Counted from the first letter of the stretch, positions 8,282 through 16,561 are shown. The stretch: DNA of 25,640 nt from Treponema sp. UBA4232 (GCA_002396325.1 DGXM01000093.1:38781-64420); one strand, 5' to 3'. Notes: generated by a model not told the origin, from the sequence alone. Program-made: numbers and translations.

Positions 8282-10265
8282 AGAATTCGACCCATTCACC
8301 GTTTGTGGTAAGGTACCATTCGGCAAGAGGAGTCTGTGTGTTCGGATTGTACCAGGAAATGCCTCCGTCCATATTCAGGAAAACAGAACGGTCTTTTGTA
8401 ACTGCCATTTTAACCGGGAGCGAAGAGGTTCTCCTGTACATCTTCACTTTGTTTGTCTCAAGATTGTATCCGTAAATCTGGTTTTTTCCAAGATTTGAGA
8501 AAAGAACCGGGTAAGAGAGCTTTACAAATGCGTTTGAATCTTCCTGATTGTATTTGAAAAGAACCGTTGATTTTCTCTGATCGGGGATGTACTGATACAC
8601 CTGAGTCACTGAAACTCCGTTCAAATCGTTGAGTGCAATTCCGAAGATGTTCTTCGAGGCGTCGGAGTCTGATGCAAGCGCATATGAAGCATAACCGTCT
8701 GTTTTCAATGGCACGGTTTCCCCGTTTGTGATTGTAACTGCGACAATTGCCGAATCACCCTCGCCAGAACTTGCCTTTGCGACATAAAGCGTTGAACTGC
8801 CTGCAAGAATCGCGTCTTCCACTGAAACACCGGTGTACACTATGGTGTCTTTCTTTTTGTCAATATCGTAGATTCCCACCTTTGAGTTCGAGAGAACGTA
8901 AACAAGTTTCTTTTCATAGGAGTGCAGCTGTCTTATATTGCTTTTAGGAACAAAAAGGGTGGAGGGCATGCTGTTGCCCGAGTCGGAAGGAATTACCCTT
9001 TGAACTGCCATTTTTGAGTTTTTTGTCCAGAGAACAATGCTTCCGTCGCTAAGTATAAGGAACTGTTCCTGTGAAGAGTTCACCGCAACCTGTGTGATTT
9101 TCTTTGAGTCATACGAGGATTTGTACAGAGAAGTCTTCGTGAGAAGGTAGATGTCATCACCTGAAGATGTAATGTCGAGAATCGGCTCGTACATCTTTTT
9201 TGTGAGAAGGGATGTTGTGAATGAACCGTTTTCCTTCCTTGCTTCATAAATCTGACCGTCGTTTGTGCCGAACATTGCCGAAAAATCGGATTTCAATGCA
9301 AGTGAACATATTTTTTTGCCGGGAATTCCTGAAATCGAAGCTACGGAGACAGGAGTGCTTTTTTTACTTGTGCCTGCAACAACATCTGAAAGGGATTTTT
9401 CCGTTATCTGGTAAAGCGTCACTCCTGTGTCAACTGATGCGAAGTAAAGCCCGTCTTTTGGAGATGTTCCGCGTTCCGAGAGCAGAATATTCTGACCTGC
9501 ATAAGAACAGAGAGTCTTTCCGTTCACGGCATCTATCACATAAACCTTGTTGTTTTTGATTCCAGCCAGGAAGCGGTTTTTCATTTTTCCGCTGCCGAAC
9601 AATCTGACCTGTTCGAGAAGAGGCTCTGTTGAAAAATGCGCGTTGTCTATTGCCTTCATTGCCGTAAGGTCGTAATAGGCGATGGCACCTGTAGAGCAGT
9701 ACATAATTGCGGATTTTTCGGTGTCTCCCGTTTCAATAAGTGAAATGCGCTCCGGTACGTCATTGATTTTCTTGAGCAGCTTTCCGTTCGATGCGTTGAG
9801 TATGTAGGCTCCGTTCACTGTGTTTGTTGTGACAAAGAGGAATTTTCCCTTTGCGGAATATGTTACCGACGAGACAGGCTCTTTGAACTGCTTTGTGTAA
9901 AGTTTTTCAGCCGAGGCCCAGTCTGTGACTACAAGTCTGTGTATGCTTGTTCCATCGGTTTCGGAAGATGCAATCTGTGTGTTCTGTGGATTGACGGCTA
10001 TTGAAGTGATGCGTAAATCGCTTATCTGATAGTGTTCCCCCATACCGTCGGAAGACCATTTTATTACAAAGCCGTCTTCTCCGGCGGAAAAATAGGCTTC
10101 CCCTGTTGAATCGGGCTGTATGGTGGTTACAGCCTTTGTGTGCGGTTGTGTTGATATCTGAGGTGACTGAGCGCTTAAAGGCAGCACAACGGATGCCGCA
10201 GCAAGAATTTTCCAAATCCGCTTAAAAGGGAAGGATCGGAAGACGGTTGTAAAATCGTTTTTCAT
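8280..10265 (-). CDS. Exported beta-propeller (WD40/PQQ-like) repeat protein
   Basis: This 661-residue protein has a signal peptide: a basic N-region to about residue 19, a hydrophobic KILAAASVVLPLSA core, and likely cleavage near SAQ. The rest is a string of short beta-rich repeats of propeller type. Examples are GEDGFVIKWSSDG near 63-75, later blades such as NGAYILNASNGKLLKKI and NKVYVIDAVNGKTL, and a closing DGGISWYNPNTQTPLAEWYL. These resemble WD40 and PQQ-like blades, which usually make protein-binding platforms; no enzyme motif is visible. TAGGAGT sits just upstream of the start. It lies 83 bases downstream of rseP on the same strand, with a weak terminator-like hairpin between, so partial read-through from the rpsB-rseP cluster is likely. 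Confidence 0.8.
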   Translation of the reverse strand: MKNDFTTVFRSFPFKRIWKILAAASVVLPLSAQSPQISTQPHTKAVTTIQPDSTGEAYFSAGEDGFVIKWSSDGMGEHYQISDLRITSIAVNPQNTQIASSETDGTSIHRLVVTDWASAEKLYTKQFKEPVSSVTYSAKGKFLFVTTNTVNGAYILNASNGKLLKKINDVPERISLIETGDTEKSAIMYCSTGAIAYYDLTAMKAIDNAHFSTEPLLEQVRLFGSGKMKNRFLAGIKNNKVYVIDAVNGKTLCSYAGQNILLSERGTSPKDGLYFASVDTGVTLYQITEKSLSDVVAGTSKKSTPVSVASISGIPGKKICSLALKSDFSAMFGTNDGQIYEARKENGSFTTSLLTKKMYEPILDITSSGDDIYLLTKTSLYKSSYDSKKITQVAVNSSQEQFLILSDGSIVLWTKNSKMAVQRVIPSDSGNSMPSTLFVPKSNIRQLHSYEKKLVYVLSNSKVGIYDIDKKKDTIVYTGVSVEDAILAGSSTLYVAKASSGEGDSAIVAVTITNGETVPLKTDGYASYALASDSDASKNIFGIALNDLNGVSVTQVYQYIPDQRKSTVLFKYNQEDSNAFVKLSYPVLFSNLGKNQIYGYNLETNKVKMYRRTSSLPVKMAVTKDRSVFLNMDGGISWYNPNTQTPLAEWYLTTNGEWVEF

Positions 10266-10278
10266 TTCAGACTCCTAT

Positions 10279-10297
10279 AAAAAGCCAATCGCTTTTT
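10279..10297 (-). terminator. Hairpin between rseP and the beta-propeller gene
   Basis: On the minus strand AAAAAGC (10291-10297) pairs perfectly with GCTTTTT (10279-10285) around a five-base loop. The five T of the 3' arm are followed by ATAGG, which is also near the next gene's ribosome binding site. It could be a leaky terminator or an attenuator of the downstream gene. Confidence 0.45.
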
Positions 10298-10348
10298 CGG
10301 CGGGATTTTATCTTACATTCCTTTCTCTACACCGGCCAAATCCGTGCG

Positions 10349-11491
10349 TCATTTTGCAAGACTCCCGATTATAAAATACCGTATATCGCCGACTAATGCA
10401 AGTACAATAATGGCTCCCACAATAGCGATTCCCACCATCTGTATGTAATAGAGAAGTTTTGGATTCAGTTTCCGCCTTGTAACAAGTTCGATGATTGCAA
10501 AGAGTATAATCCCTCCGTCCAGCACGGGAACGGGAAGAAGATTCGTAAGGAAAAGCGACAGACTGATGAAGGCCAAAAGCTCAAGAGTGCTGATTACGCC
10601 TATCCTGGCACTTTCACGGAATCCTTCATGCACGGTTTCTCCAAGCATCGTTGTGACTCTGGCGGGGCCCGAAACCACATTTGTCACATCAACTCCCTTG
10701 AAAAGAATCCCCAGACTTCGGAACGTCTGACCAAGGCGTACTCCTGTCTGCCTGAATCCTTCTGCCAGAGCCGGGAAAAATGAATACGGACCGTATGCTT
10801 TTTTTGTAAATGATTCCTCCGGCACATAGATTCCGATTCTTCCCATGCCGGTGCTTTTGTCCAGCGATACGGGAACCTCGAAATCAAGTTCATCACCGTC
10901 ACGGTCTACTTTCACAATGATTGTTTCTCCGCCGCGCAGGGAAACATAAGCCTGTATGTCGCTGAAATCATTCATCCTGCGTCCGTCTATTGAAAGTATT
11001 GTGTCTCCTGATTTCATTCCCGCATTGTGTGCCGGGGAATCAGTGCCTGCGTATTCTGGAATTTCATCGGACATCTGAACCGTGCATCCTGAGGTGTAAT
11101 AATTGTATCCGATCATCGCGGTTGCTGAAAATGCAAAAAATGTGAAAAGGAGATTGAAGAAGGGGCCTGCAAATGCGATTATGAGTCTCCTGAAAGGATG
11201 TGTTCCGTAAAAAGTGTCCGGTCCGCCCCCTATTTCAGACCTTTTTTCTTCAAGTGCCGTCTGATAATCCTGCTCGCCCTTCATTGAACAGTAGCCGCCC
11301 AGTGGAATCAAGGAAAGCCTGTAATCGGTGTCTCCCCGTTTTTTATGCAAAAGCACCGGTCCCATTCCCACGGAAAAAGCTTCCACGGTCACTCCCATGC
11401 ATCTTGCGGCAATGAAATGTCCGAGTTCATGGAAAAACACAAGGAAACTGAGTCCCAGAAGCCCGATCAATATGTTTGTGAAAAGTGTCAT
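10349..11491 (-). CDS. rseP: Site-2 protease family intramembrane zinc metalloprotease
   Basis: This is a membrane protease that cuts transmembrane substrates within the bilayer, in other bacteria anti-sigma factors or signal-peptide remnants. The 380-residue product has the zinc site HELGH at 21-25 in the first membrane helix, and the AGPxxN motif AGPFFN at 108-113. One PDZ domain lies at roughly 135-215, including GMKSGDTILSIDGRRM. The third zinc ligand is in PVLDGG, with Asp at 325. It is shorter than E. coli RseP (about 450 residues), consistent with one PDZ domain instead of two. AAGGAG lies 8 bases upstream, and the start overlaps the dxr stop as ATGA. Its regulatory substrate here is unknown. 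Confidence 0.93.
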   Translation of the reverse strand: MTLFTNILIGLLGLSFLVFFHELGHFIAARCMGVTVEAFSVGMGPVLLHKKRGDTDYRLSLIPLGGYCSMKGEQDYQTALEEKRSEIGGGPDTFYGTHPFRRLIIAFAGPFFNLLFTFFAFSATAMIGYNYYTSGCTVQMSDEIPEYAGTDSPAHNAGMKSGDTILSIDGRRMNDFSDIQAYVSLRGGETIIVKVDRDGDELDFEVPVSLDKSTGMGRIGIYVPEESFTKKAYGPYSFFPALAEGFRQTGVRLGQTFRSLGILFKGVDVTNVVSGPARVTTMLGETVHEGFRESARIGVISTLELLAFISLSLFLTNLLPVPVLDGGIILFAIIELVTRRKLNPKLLYYIQMVGIAIVGAIIVLALVGDIRYFIIGSLAK

Positions 11492-12579
11492 AATCCAAGC
11501 TCCTTTTTGGCCTTGAGCCGTGCTTCAGAGTCTGCTTTGTAAATGGCTTCCAATGTATCGGGGTTTTGGCTCCAATCGTCTTGCAGAGTCGAGGAGACAA
11601 TCTTCGGTATGTCCATAAATCCGATTTTCGAGTCAAGAAAAGCACTTACGGCAATTTCGTTTGCGGCGTTGTAAGCCACAGTGTAGCTTTTCCCGCGGAG
11701 GGCACATTCGTATGCAATTGAAAGCATTGGGAAATCATCTTTGCGGGGAGGGTAAAATGTGAGTTCGTTTCCGGCAAGGTCAAACGGTTCAAGATAGTTC
11801 TCCCTGATTTCAGGCCACACCAATGCTCCGAAAATAGGATGTCTCATATCAGGATTGCTTATCTGTGCGTAAAGCATTCCGTCTTTTGTCCGGACAAGAC
11901 TGTGCACGAGACTCTGGGGATGAATCACAACCTTCACGTGTCCGCAGTCCATGTCGAAAAGTCTGCAGGCTTCAATCACTTCCAGACCTTTGTTTGCCAG
12001 GGATGCTGAATCAATGGTGATTTTCGGCCCCATTTTCCATGTGGGGTGTTTGAGGGCCTGTTCAGCGGTGACATTCAAAAGCTGTTCGGAAGTATATGCA
12101 CGGAAAGGACCTCCGCTTGCAGTGATTATGATTTGAGACACATTGTTTTTTCCTGCCTGACTAAGCAGATTGAAAACCGCACTGTGCTCGCTGTCTACCG
12201 GGATTATCGATGCCTTTGATTTTTCTGCTATTTTTTTTATCACCGGCCAGGCCATCACAACGCTTTCTTTGTTTGCAAGGGCCAGGTCGATTCCTCTCTC
12301 AAGAACCATCACTGAAGGTTCCAATCCTGCGGCTCCGGCCACTCCGTTTACAGCAATGTCTGCGTCACAGGAGTCCAGAAGATTTTCAAGACCTCCGATG
12401 CCGTCTCTTTTAAAGCAGGTGCCCGGGCAGTTGAATTCCCTGCACAGTTTTTCAAGAGCAGCTTCATTTGTTCCCACCGAAAGCCCCGAAACAGAGAACA
12501 AATCAGGCATTTGGCGCACTATGTCAAGGGTCTGACTGCCAATGGAACCCGTGGCTCCCAAAACCAAGATTTTTTTCAT
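11488..12579 (-). CDS. dxr: 1-deoxy-D-xylulose 5-phosphate reductoisomerase
   Basis: It converts DXP to 2-C-methyl-D-erythritol 4-phosphate with NADPH, the first committed step of the MEP isoprenoid pathway, in the cytoplasm. In 363 residues it shows GATGSIG at 8-14 (NADPH fold), ANKES at 102-106, the metal-binding PVDSEH with D129 and E131, and SGGPFR at 155-160. It also has HPTWKMGPKITIDSASLANK at 178-197, with the third metal glutamate E200 just after, and HPQSLVHS. All expected catalytic residues are present and the length is close to that of family members. It sits three bases after cdsA and overlaps rseP by four. Its product pathway feeds UppS, two genes upstream. Confidence 0.97.
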   Translation of the reverse strand: MKKILVLGATGSIGSQTLDIVRQMPDLFSVSGLSVGTNEAALEKLCREFNCPGTCFKRDGIGGLENLLDSCDADIAVNGVAGAAGLEPSVMVLERGIDLALANKESVVMAWPVIKKIAEKSKASIIPVDSEHSAVFNLLSQAGKNNVSQIIITASGGPFRAYTSEQLLNVTAEQALKHPTWKMGPKITIDSASLANKGLEVIEACRLFDMDCGHVKVVIHPQSLVHSLVRTKDGMLYAQISNPDMRHPIFGALVWPEIRENYLEPFDLAGNELTFYPPRKDDFPMLSIAYECALRGKSYTVAYNAANEIAVSAFLDSKIGFMDIPKIVSSTLQDDWSQNPDTLEAIYKADSEARLKAKKELGL

Positions 12580-12582
12580 CGC

Positions 12583-13464
12583 TTACACGACCTTGTAGAA
12601 TAATTCAATGAGAAGATAATAAACAGGAGCCGCCATGAGAATTGAATCCATAGAATCCAAAATACCTCCGCGTCCCGGGATTATATTGCCGCTGTCTTTC
12701 ACTCCTGCAGAGCGTTTGAAAACTGATTCCGCCAAATCTCCGGCGATGGATGCCAATGCCACGCAGATACCGATTGAGACAATCTTTGCAATCGAACCGT
12801 GGAAAATATTCGGCCATATGAAATGCCCAAGAATGCCGGCTGCAACAGAGCCTATGAATCCTCCGATGAAACCTGCAATGCTTTTGTTCGGGCTGGCCTT
12901 GATGAGTCCCCTGTTGTTTTTTCCAAGAAGAACTCCGAAAAACCATGCCAGACTGTCGCAAAGGAAAACCATAAGCAGAAAAACCGCAATGATTGCTCCC
13001 GAAACATTTTTTTCACCGTCTGGAACAACGGTCATCCTTGAAATGAAAGTTATCAGATAACCGCAGTAAAGCACTATGAATGAAGAACCTGCAATCCTTG
13101 AGTTCGATTTTTCGAAGGTTTGAGATTTGACAACCTCAACAAGAAGCAGAAGAAGAACCGTAAAAATAAAGAATGTCGTGATTATTTCGTTTCCGAACGG
13201 GAACCTGACGGAGACAAATGCAGGGAGCACTTCATAAACAGCCGCCACAAATGGAAGAAGTCCTGCGCAGAAAAGAACCAGGGGGCGGGGCAGAAGCGGA
13301 GTGTGCTCTTTGAAAATATCGTAAAGCTCGGACGCACCGATAACAGAAGCGGCAATTAAAAGAATATGCAGGGGCAGATGATTGTACACCGGCCACAGGG
13401 CAATAGAGATGACGAGCGGAAGACCTATAAAAAATACTAAAAGACGCTTTACAACCTTATTCAT
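12583..13464 (-). CDS. cdsA: Phosphatidate cytidylyltransferase
   Basis: This integral membrane enzyme makes CDP-diacylglycerol from phosphatidate and CTP, the precursor of bacterial phospholipids. The 293-residue product has several hydrophobic segments and ends with the CDP-diglyceride synthetase signature at about 247-274: SVFKR, KD, then PGRGGILDSMDS. Compared with the common PGHGGxxDRxD form, the histidine is Arg265 and the arginine is Ser271, while the aspartates D257, D270 and D273 are kept. GGAG nine bases upstream supports the start. It overlaps uppS by eight bases (ATGAATAA), indicating translational coupling. The family call is firm; the signature variants are unlikely to abolish activity but are not the textbook sequence. 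Confidence 0.93.
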   Translation of the reverse strand: MNKVVKRLLVFFIGLPLVISIALWPVYNHLPLHILLIAASVIGASELYDIFKEHTPLLPRPLVLFCAGLLPFVAAVYEVLPAFVSVRFPFGNEIITTFFIFTVLLLLLVEVVKSQTFEKSNSRIAGSSFIVLYCGYLITFISRMTVVPDGEKNVSGAIIAVFLLMVFLCDSLAWFFGVLLGKNNRGLIKASPNKSIAGFIGGFIGSVAAGILGHFIWPNIFHGSIAKIVSIGICVALASIAGDLAESVFKRSAGVKDSGNIIPGRGGILDSMDSILMAAPVYYLLIELFYKVV

Positions 13465-14176
13465 TCGTTACCGCTCCAAAACGCCGGTTTCTGTGTTGAA
13501 ACTCGGTAATATCCTTGTTAAACTCTTCCTTATTGTAATCCGGCCAGAGGGTATCTGTAAAGATGAATTCCGCATAGGCTGCATGCCAAAGCATAAAGTT
13601 GCTTAGTCTTTTTTCTCCACCGGTACGAATCAAAAGGTCAATATCGGGGAGCTCGGGAACATCAAAGTATTTGGAAATCATTTCTTCCGTAATGGAGTCA
13701 GAAGAACAGCCGGATGAAATGATTTTTTTCATACCGCGGACAATTTCATCCCTTCCGCCGTAATTTATGGCAAGGCAGATTGTCATGCCGTCAAAGGATT
13801 CGGTGTTTTTTTCAGAATCCTCAATGTCTTTTTGAATTTCAGGTGGGAGACCTGTTCTGTCACCCAAAAGTTTTATGCGTATGTGATTCTTTGTGTAAAA
13901 TTCCAGTTCTTGTTTCAGATGGGAATGAATCAGGGACATGAGAAACCCCACTTCCTGCTGTGTGCGTTTCCAGTTTTCGGTAGAAAAAACGTACAGAGTA
14001 AGATAACGGACTCCTGCATCCGAAGCGGCTTTTGCAATTTCCTTTGCGCGTTTCAGACCTTCACTGTGTCCGTTTGTGCGAGGCAGATTTCTTTTGCTGG
14101 CCCATCTGCCGTTTCCGTCCATAATTATCCCGACGTGAACGGGGGCAGATGAGATTTCCGAGGAGCTTTTAGTCAC
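13457..14176 (-). CDS. uppS: Di-trans,poly-cis-undecaprenyl-diphosphate synthase (isoprenyl transferase)
   Basis: It condenses isopentenyl diphosphate units onto farnesyl diphosphate to make the C55 carrier lipid for peptidoglycan and glycan assembly. The 239-residue product has GIIMDGNGRWA at 16-26 with the catalytic Asp20, and GH at 36-37. FSTENW is at 64-69, AINYGGRDEI at 136-145, and RTGGEKRLSNF at 184-194. The set matches the cis-prenyltransferase family throughout. The start codon is GTG, with AAGG three bases upstream overlapping the frr stop region; no ATG exists before the first conserved motif. It is five bases after frr and overlaps cdsA. UppS uses isoprenoids from the pathway that includes dxr. 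Confidence 0.96.
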   Translation of the reverse strand: MTKSSSEISSAPVHVGIIMDGNGRWASKRNLPRTNGHSEGLKRAKEIAKAASDAGVRYLTLYVFSTENWKRTQQEVGFLMSLIHSHLKQELEFYTKNHIRIKLLGDRTGLPPEIQKDIEDSEKNTESFDGMTICLAINYGGRDEIVRGMKKIISSGCSSDSITEEMISKYFDVPELPDIDLLIRTGGEKRLSNFMLWHAAYAEFIFTDTLWPDYNKEEFNKDITEFQHRNRRFGAVTNE

Positions 14177-14181
14177 AGGCC

Positions 14182-14724
14182 TTAGTCCATTATTTCTTTT
14201 TCTTTGGCTTCGTAGACCTTGTTGATTTCCTCGATGTATTTGTCTGTGAGCTTCTGGAGTTTGTCGGTCTCCTGCTTCAGCTGGTCTTCCGTAAGTTCTC
14301 CGGCTTTCTGCTGCTTTTTAAGCTCATCGTTTCCATCGCGCCTGATGTTGCGGATAGTGGTTCTGTAGTTTTCCGCTGTGGATTTTGCCTGCTTTACCAA
14401 CTCCTTGCGGCGGTCTGCAGTGAGCGGAGGAATTGCAATGCGGATGACTTTTCCGTCGTTGCTTGGGTTGAGTCCGAGCTCTGCCTTCTGGATTGCCTTT
14501 TCAATTGCAGAAATGAGAGACTTGTCGAACGGTGAAATCACGACTGAACGTGCTTCCGGAATTGAGATTGTGCCCACCTGATTGAGCGGAGTAGGGGTTC
14601 CGTAATAGTCAACACGCACTTTGTCAAAAATTGATGCGCTGGCACGTCCGGTGCGGATTGTATTGTATTCTTCCTTCAGTGCGTTAACGGTTTTTTCCAT
14701 ACGACTTTCATTGTCGCCTGCCAT
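14182..14724 (-). CDS. frr: Ribosome recycling factor
   Basis: RRF splits post-termination ribosomes together with EF-G. The 180-residue product shows RMEKTVNALKEEY leading into IRTGRAS, then YYGTPTPLNQV, the conserved GLNPSNDGKVIRI stretch, PPLTADRRKEL and a charged C-terminal helix arm. I chose the ATG at 14722-14724 because a perfect AAGGAGG lies five bases upstream. An in-frame ATG at 14740-14742 would add six residues, with a poorer AAGGG, and would place the strong ribosome site inside the coding region. Both lengths are acceptable for the family (about 185). It lies in the rpsB-tsf-frr-uppS run, downstream of a large hairpin. Confidence 0.95.
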   Translation of the reverse strand: MAGDNESRMEKTVNALKEEYNTIRTGRASASIFDKVRVDYYGTPTPLNQVGTISIPEARSVVISPFDKSLISAIEKAIQKAELGLNPSNDGKVIRIAIPPLTADRRKELVKQAKSTAENYRTTIRNIRRDGNDELKKQQKAGELTEDQLKQETDKLQKLTDKYIEEINKVYEAKEKEIMD

Positions 14725-14729
14725 AAAAT

Positions 14730-14736
14730 CCTCCTT
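14730..14736 (-). promoter_or_regulatory. Strong Shine-Dalgarno that decides the frr start
   Basis: Read on the minus strand this is AAGGAGG with a five-base spacer to the ATG at 14724. It falls inside the longer possible frr reading frame, which argues for the shorter start. Confidence 0.7.
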
Positions 14737-14763
14737 GGACATAATGCCCTTTTTAAATGCAAT

Positions 14764-14793
14764 GACGGCCTCCTTCCGTGGAATAAGGCCGCC
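14764..14793 (-). other. Intercistronic stem-loop between tsf and frr
   Basis: On the minus strand a 30-base, nearly perfect inverted repeat lies nine bases after the tsf stop. GGCGGCCTT pairs with GAGGCCGTC (two G-T pairs), then, past one mismatch, TTC pairs with GAA around a CACG loop. No T run follows, so it is not a standard terminator. It could stabilise the tsf 3' end, be a processing site, or tune the relative expression of tsf and frr. Confidence 0.7.
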
Positions 14794-14802
14794 AAATCTG
14801 TT

Positions 14803-15636
14803 TTAGTCTGCAAGAGAAAGAAGCTTCACGTCACCGAATGACAGTTTTGCTCCGACTTCCTTTGAAAGTTCCTCAAGCTTTTTGCCGACAGTGTTCTTTT
14901 CGTCAATAACCAGAGGCTGGTCAACGAAGCACTGCTCTGCAAAATACTTCTTGATTTTTCCGTTGAGGATGTTTTCCTTAACATTATCCGGTTTCTTTGC
15001 ATCCTTCGGATCGTTGTTCATCTGGACTTTGAAGATTTCCTTCTGCTCGTCGATGATGTTCTGGGGAATCTTGTCCATGCTGAAGTATGCAGGCTTGTAG
15101 AGAACCATAGCCATGCTGCAGTCACGTGCGAATTCCTTGAGCTTCTCGTCTGCAGAACCGTTTATGACAACGATTGAGCCGATTTTGAAGTTTGTGTGCA
15201 GGTAGTATCCGACGGTTGCGTTTTCAGGCACTTCGATGACGACCACGCTCTTGATGGACATATTCTCGCCTGTCTTTGAAGCGAACGTCATAAGCACGTC
15301 TGAAAGCTCGGGAACCACTGTTGTGTATCCCTTCTCGAAAATCAAATCAAGAATCTTTTCACCGCAAGCGATGAATTCATCGTTTTTTGCAACGAAGTCA
15401 GTTTCGCAGACCTGTGTCACAGCCGCAATCTTGTTGCCCATCTGGCGCAGGAATACACGGCCCTCGTTTGTAGCGCGCTCTGAACGCTTTGCCACTGCTG
15501 CAAGACCCTTTTCCTTCAAAACCTTGATAGCCGCCTGAATGTCTCCGTTTGTTTCCTCAAGAGCATTCTTGCAGTTCATCATACCGGCGCCGGTTAAATC
15601 GCGCAACTCTTTTACCTGAGATGGTGAAATTGCCAT
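14803..15636 (-). CDS. tsf: Translation elongation factor Ts
   Basis: EF-Ts is the nucleotide exchange factor that regenerates EF-Tu-GTP. The 277-residue product starts MAISPSQVKELRDLTGAGMM, the canonical N-terminal UBA-like domain, followed by the core with TDFVAKN at 79-85 and a two-part dimerisation/core region. I chose the ATG at 15634-15636, because the family starts at this point and GGAG lies six bases upstream. An ATG four codons earlier would add only MEKK and lacks well-placed spacing. It follows rpsB with a 55-base gap containing a hairpin, the common rpsB-tsf arrangement. Confidence 0.96.
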   Translation of the reverse strand: MAISPSQVKELRDLTGAGMMNCKNALEETNGDIQAAIKVLKEKGLAAVAKRSERATNEGRVFLRQMGNKIAAVTQVCETDFVAKNDEFIACGEKILDLIFEKGYTTVVPELSDVLMTFASKTGENMSIKSVVVIEVPENATVGYYLHTNFKIGSIVVINGSADEKLKEFARDCSMAMVLYKPAYFSMDKIPQNIIDEQKEIFKVQMNNDPKDAKKPDNVKENILNGKIKKYFAEQCFVDQPLVIDEKNTVGKKLEELSKEVGAKLSFGDVKLLSLAD

Positions 15637-15642
15637 TTTTTT

Positions 15643-15646
15643 CTCC
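15643..15646 (-). promoter_or_regulatory. Shine-Dalgarno that decides the tsf start
   Basis: GGAG on the minus strand with a six-base spacer to the ATG at 15636. It overlaps the alternative upstream ATG, favouring the shorter, family-typical start. Confidence 0.6.
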
Positions 15647-15658
15647 ATATAGTACTGT

Positions 15659-15683
15659 CCCCCTGAAATGAATAATCAGAGGG
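15659..15683 (-). other. Intercistronic stem-loop between rpsB and tsf
   Basis: On the minus strand CCCTCTGA pairs with TCAGGGGG (eight pairs, one G-T) around a nine-base loop, shortly after the rpsB stop. It is followed by ACAGTAC rather than a T run, so it is not a terminator of standard form. A role in mRNA stability or in setting the S2 to EF-Ts ratio is inference. Confidence 0.65.
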
Positions 15684-15691
15684 CTGTTTAA

Positions 15692-16561
15692 TTATTTCTC
15701 GTAAGCCTTGTCTTCGTCAATAAAGTCGTCTTCGTCTCTTCTGTCGGCTTCTACATCCTCTTCCTTTTCTTCAGTAGGGGTGTAGTTTGAGTAGTCAACA
15801 ATCTCTGTGTCCTCTTCTTTTGTTGAGGCATCAGTTGTCACGTCCTCGTCACCGAGAGTCTCGATAATCTTGAGTCCCTGCTCATTGTCTGCTTCGATTA
15901 CGGCATTTGCAATGATTGATGTGAAAAGACTGATTGCTCTGATGGCATCATCGTTTCCTGGAATGGGGAAGTCGATTCCTTCGGGGTTGCAGTTTGTGTC
16001 AACGATGGCAACAATCGGAATACCCATGCGGCGTGCTTCCTTGACTGCAATCTGCTCTTTGTGTGTGTCGATGATGAAGATTGCGCCCGGCAACTCCTTC
16101 ATTTCCTTGATTCCACCGTAGTTCTTCTGGAGTTTTTCCTTCTCCTTGAGCAGCGCGGCGACTTCCTTCTTTGTGAGGTTGTCGAAGGTTCCGTCAACTT
16201 CCATTTTTTCGATCTTCTTGAGACGAAGCAATGATTTCTTGATTGTTGCAAAGTTGGTGAGAGTACCGCCCAACCAGCGGTTGTTTACATAGAACATTCC
16301 GCAGCGCTCTGCTTCCTTCTGGATAGCCTGCTGAGCCTGTTTCTTTGTTCCAACGAAGAGAACTGATTTTCCAGAAGATGCAACCTTGCGTATTTCGTCA
16401 TAGCTGTCTTTGATAGCTGTGATTGTCTTCTGCAAATCGATGATGTGAATACCGTTGCGCTCTGCGAAGATATACTTCTTCATGCGCGGGTCCCAACGCT
16501 TTACCTGGTGTCCGAAATGAACGCCGGACTCCAAGAGACTTTTCATGGTTACTACTGCCAT
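15692..16561 (-). CDS. rpsB: 30S ribosomal protein S2
   Basis: S2 is a small-subunit protein bridging the head and body of the 30S particle. The 289-residue product has the family N-terminus MKSLLESGVHFGHQ with the RWDPRMKKYIFAERNGIHIIDL block. It then has FVGTKKQAQ, NNRWLGGTLTN, GAIFIIDTHKEQIAVKEA, and GIPIVAIVDTNCNPEGIDFPIPGNDDA. After about residue 230 it carries an acidic tail rich in Asp and Glu (EEKEEDVEADRRDEDDF), longer than in E. coli S2 (about 241 residues). The start is the ATG at 16559-16561, with AAGGAG six bases upstream; an in-frame GTG five codons earlier overlaps that site and is rejected. Confidence 0.97.
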   Translation of the reverse strand: MAVVTMKSLLESGVHFGHQVKRWDPRMKKYIFAERNGIHIIDLQKTITAIKDSYDEIRKVASSGKSVLFVGTKKQAQQAIQKEAERCGMFYVNNRWLGGTLTNFATIKKSLLRLKKIEKMEVDGTFDNLTKKEVAALLKEKEKLQKNYGGIKEMKELPGAIFIIDTHKEQIAVKEARRMGIPIVAIVDTNCNPEGIDFPIPGNDDAIRAISLFTSIIANAVIEADNEQGLKIIETLGDEDVTTDASTKEEDTEIVDYSNYTPTEEKEEDVEADRRDEDDFIDEDKAYEK

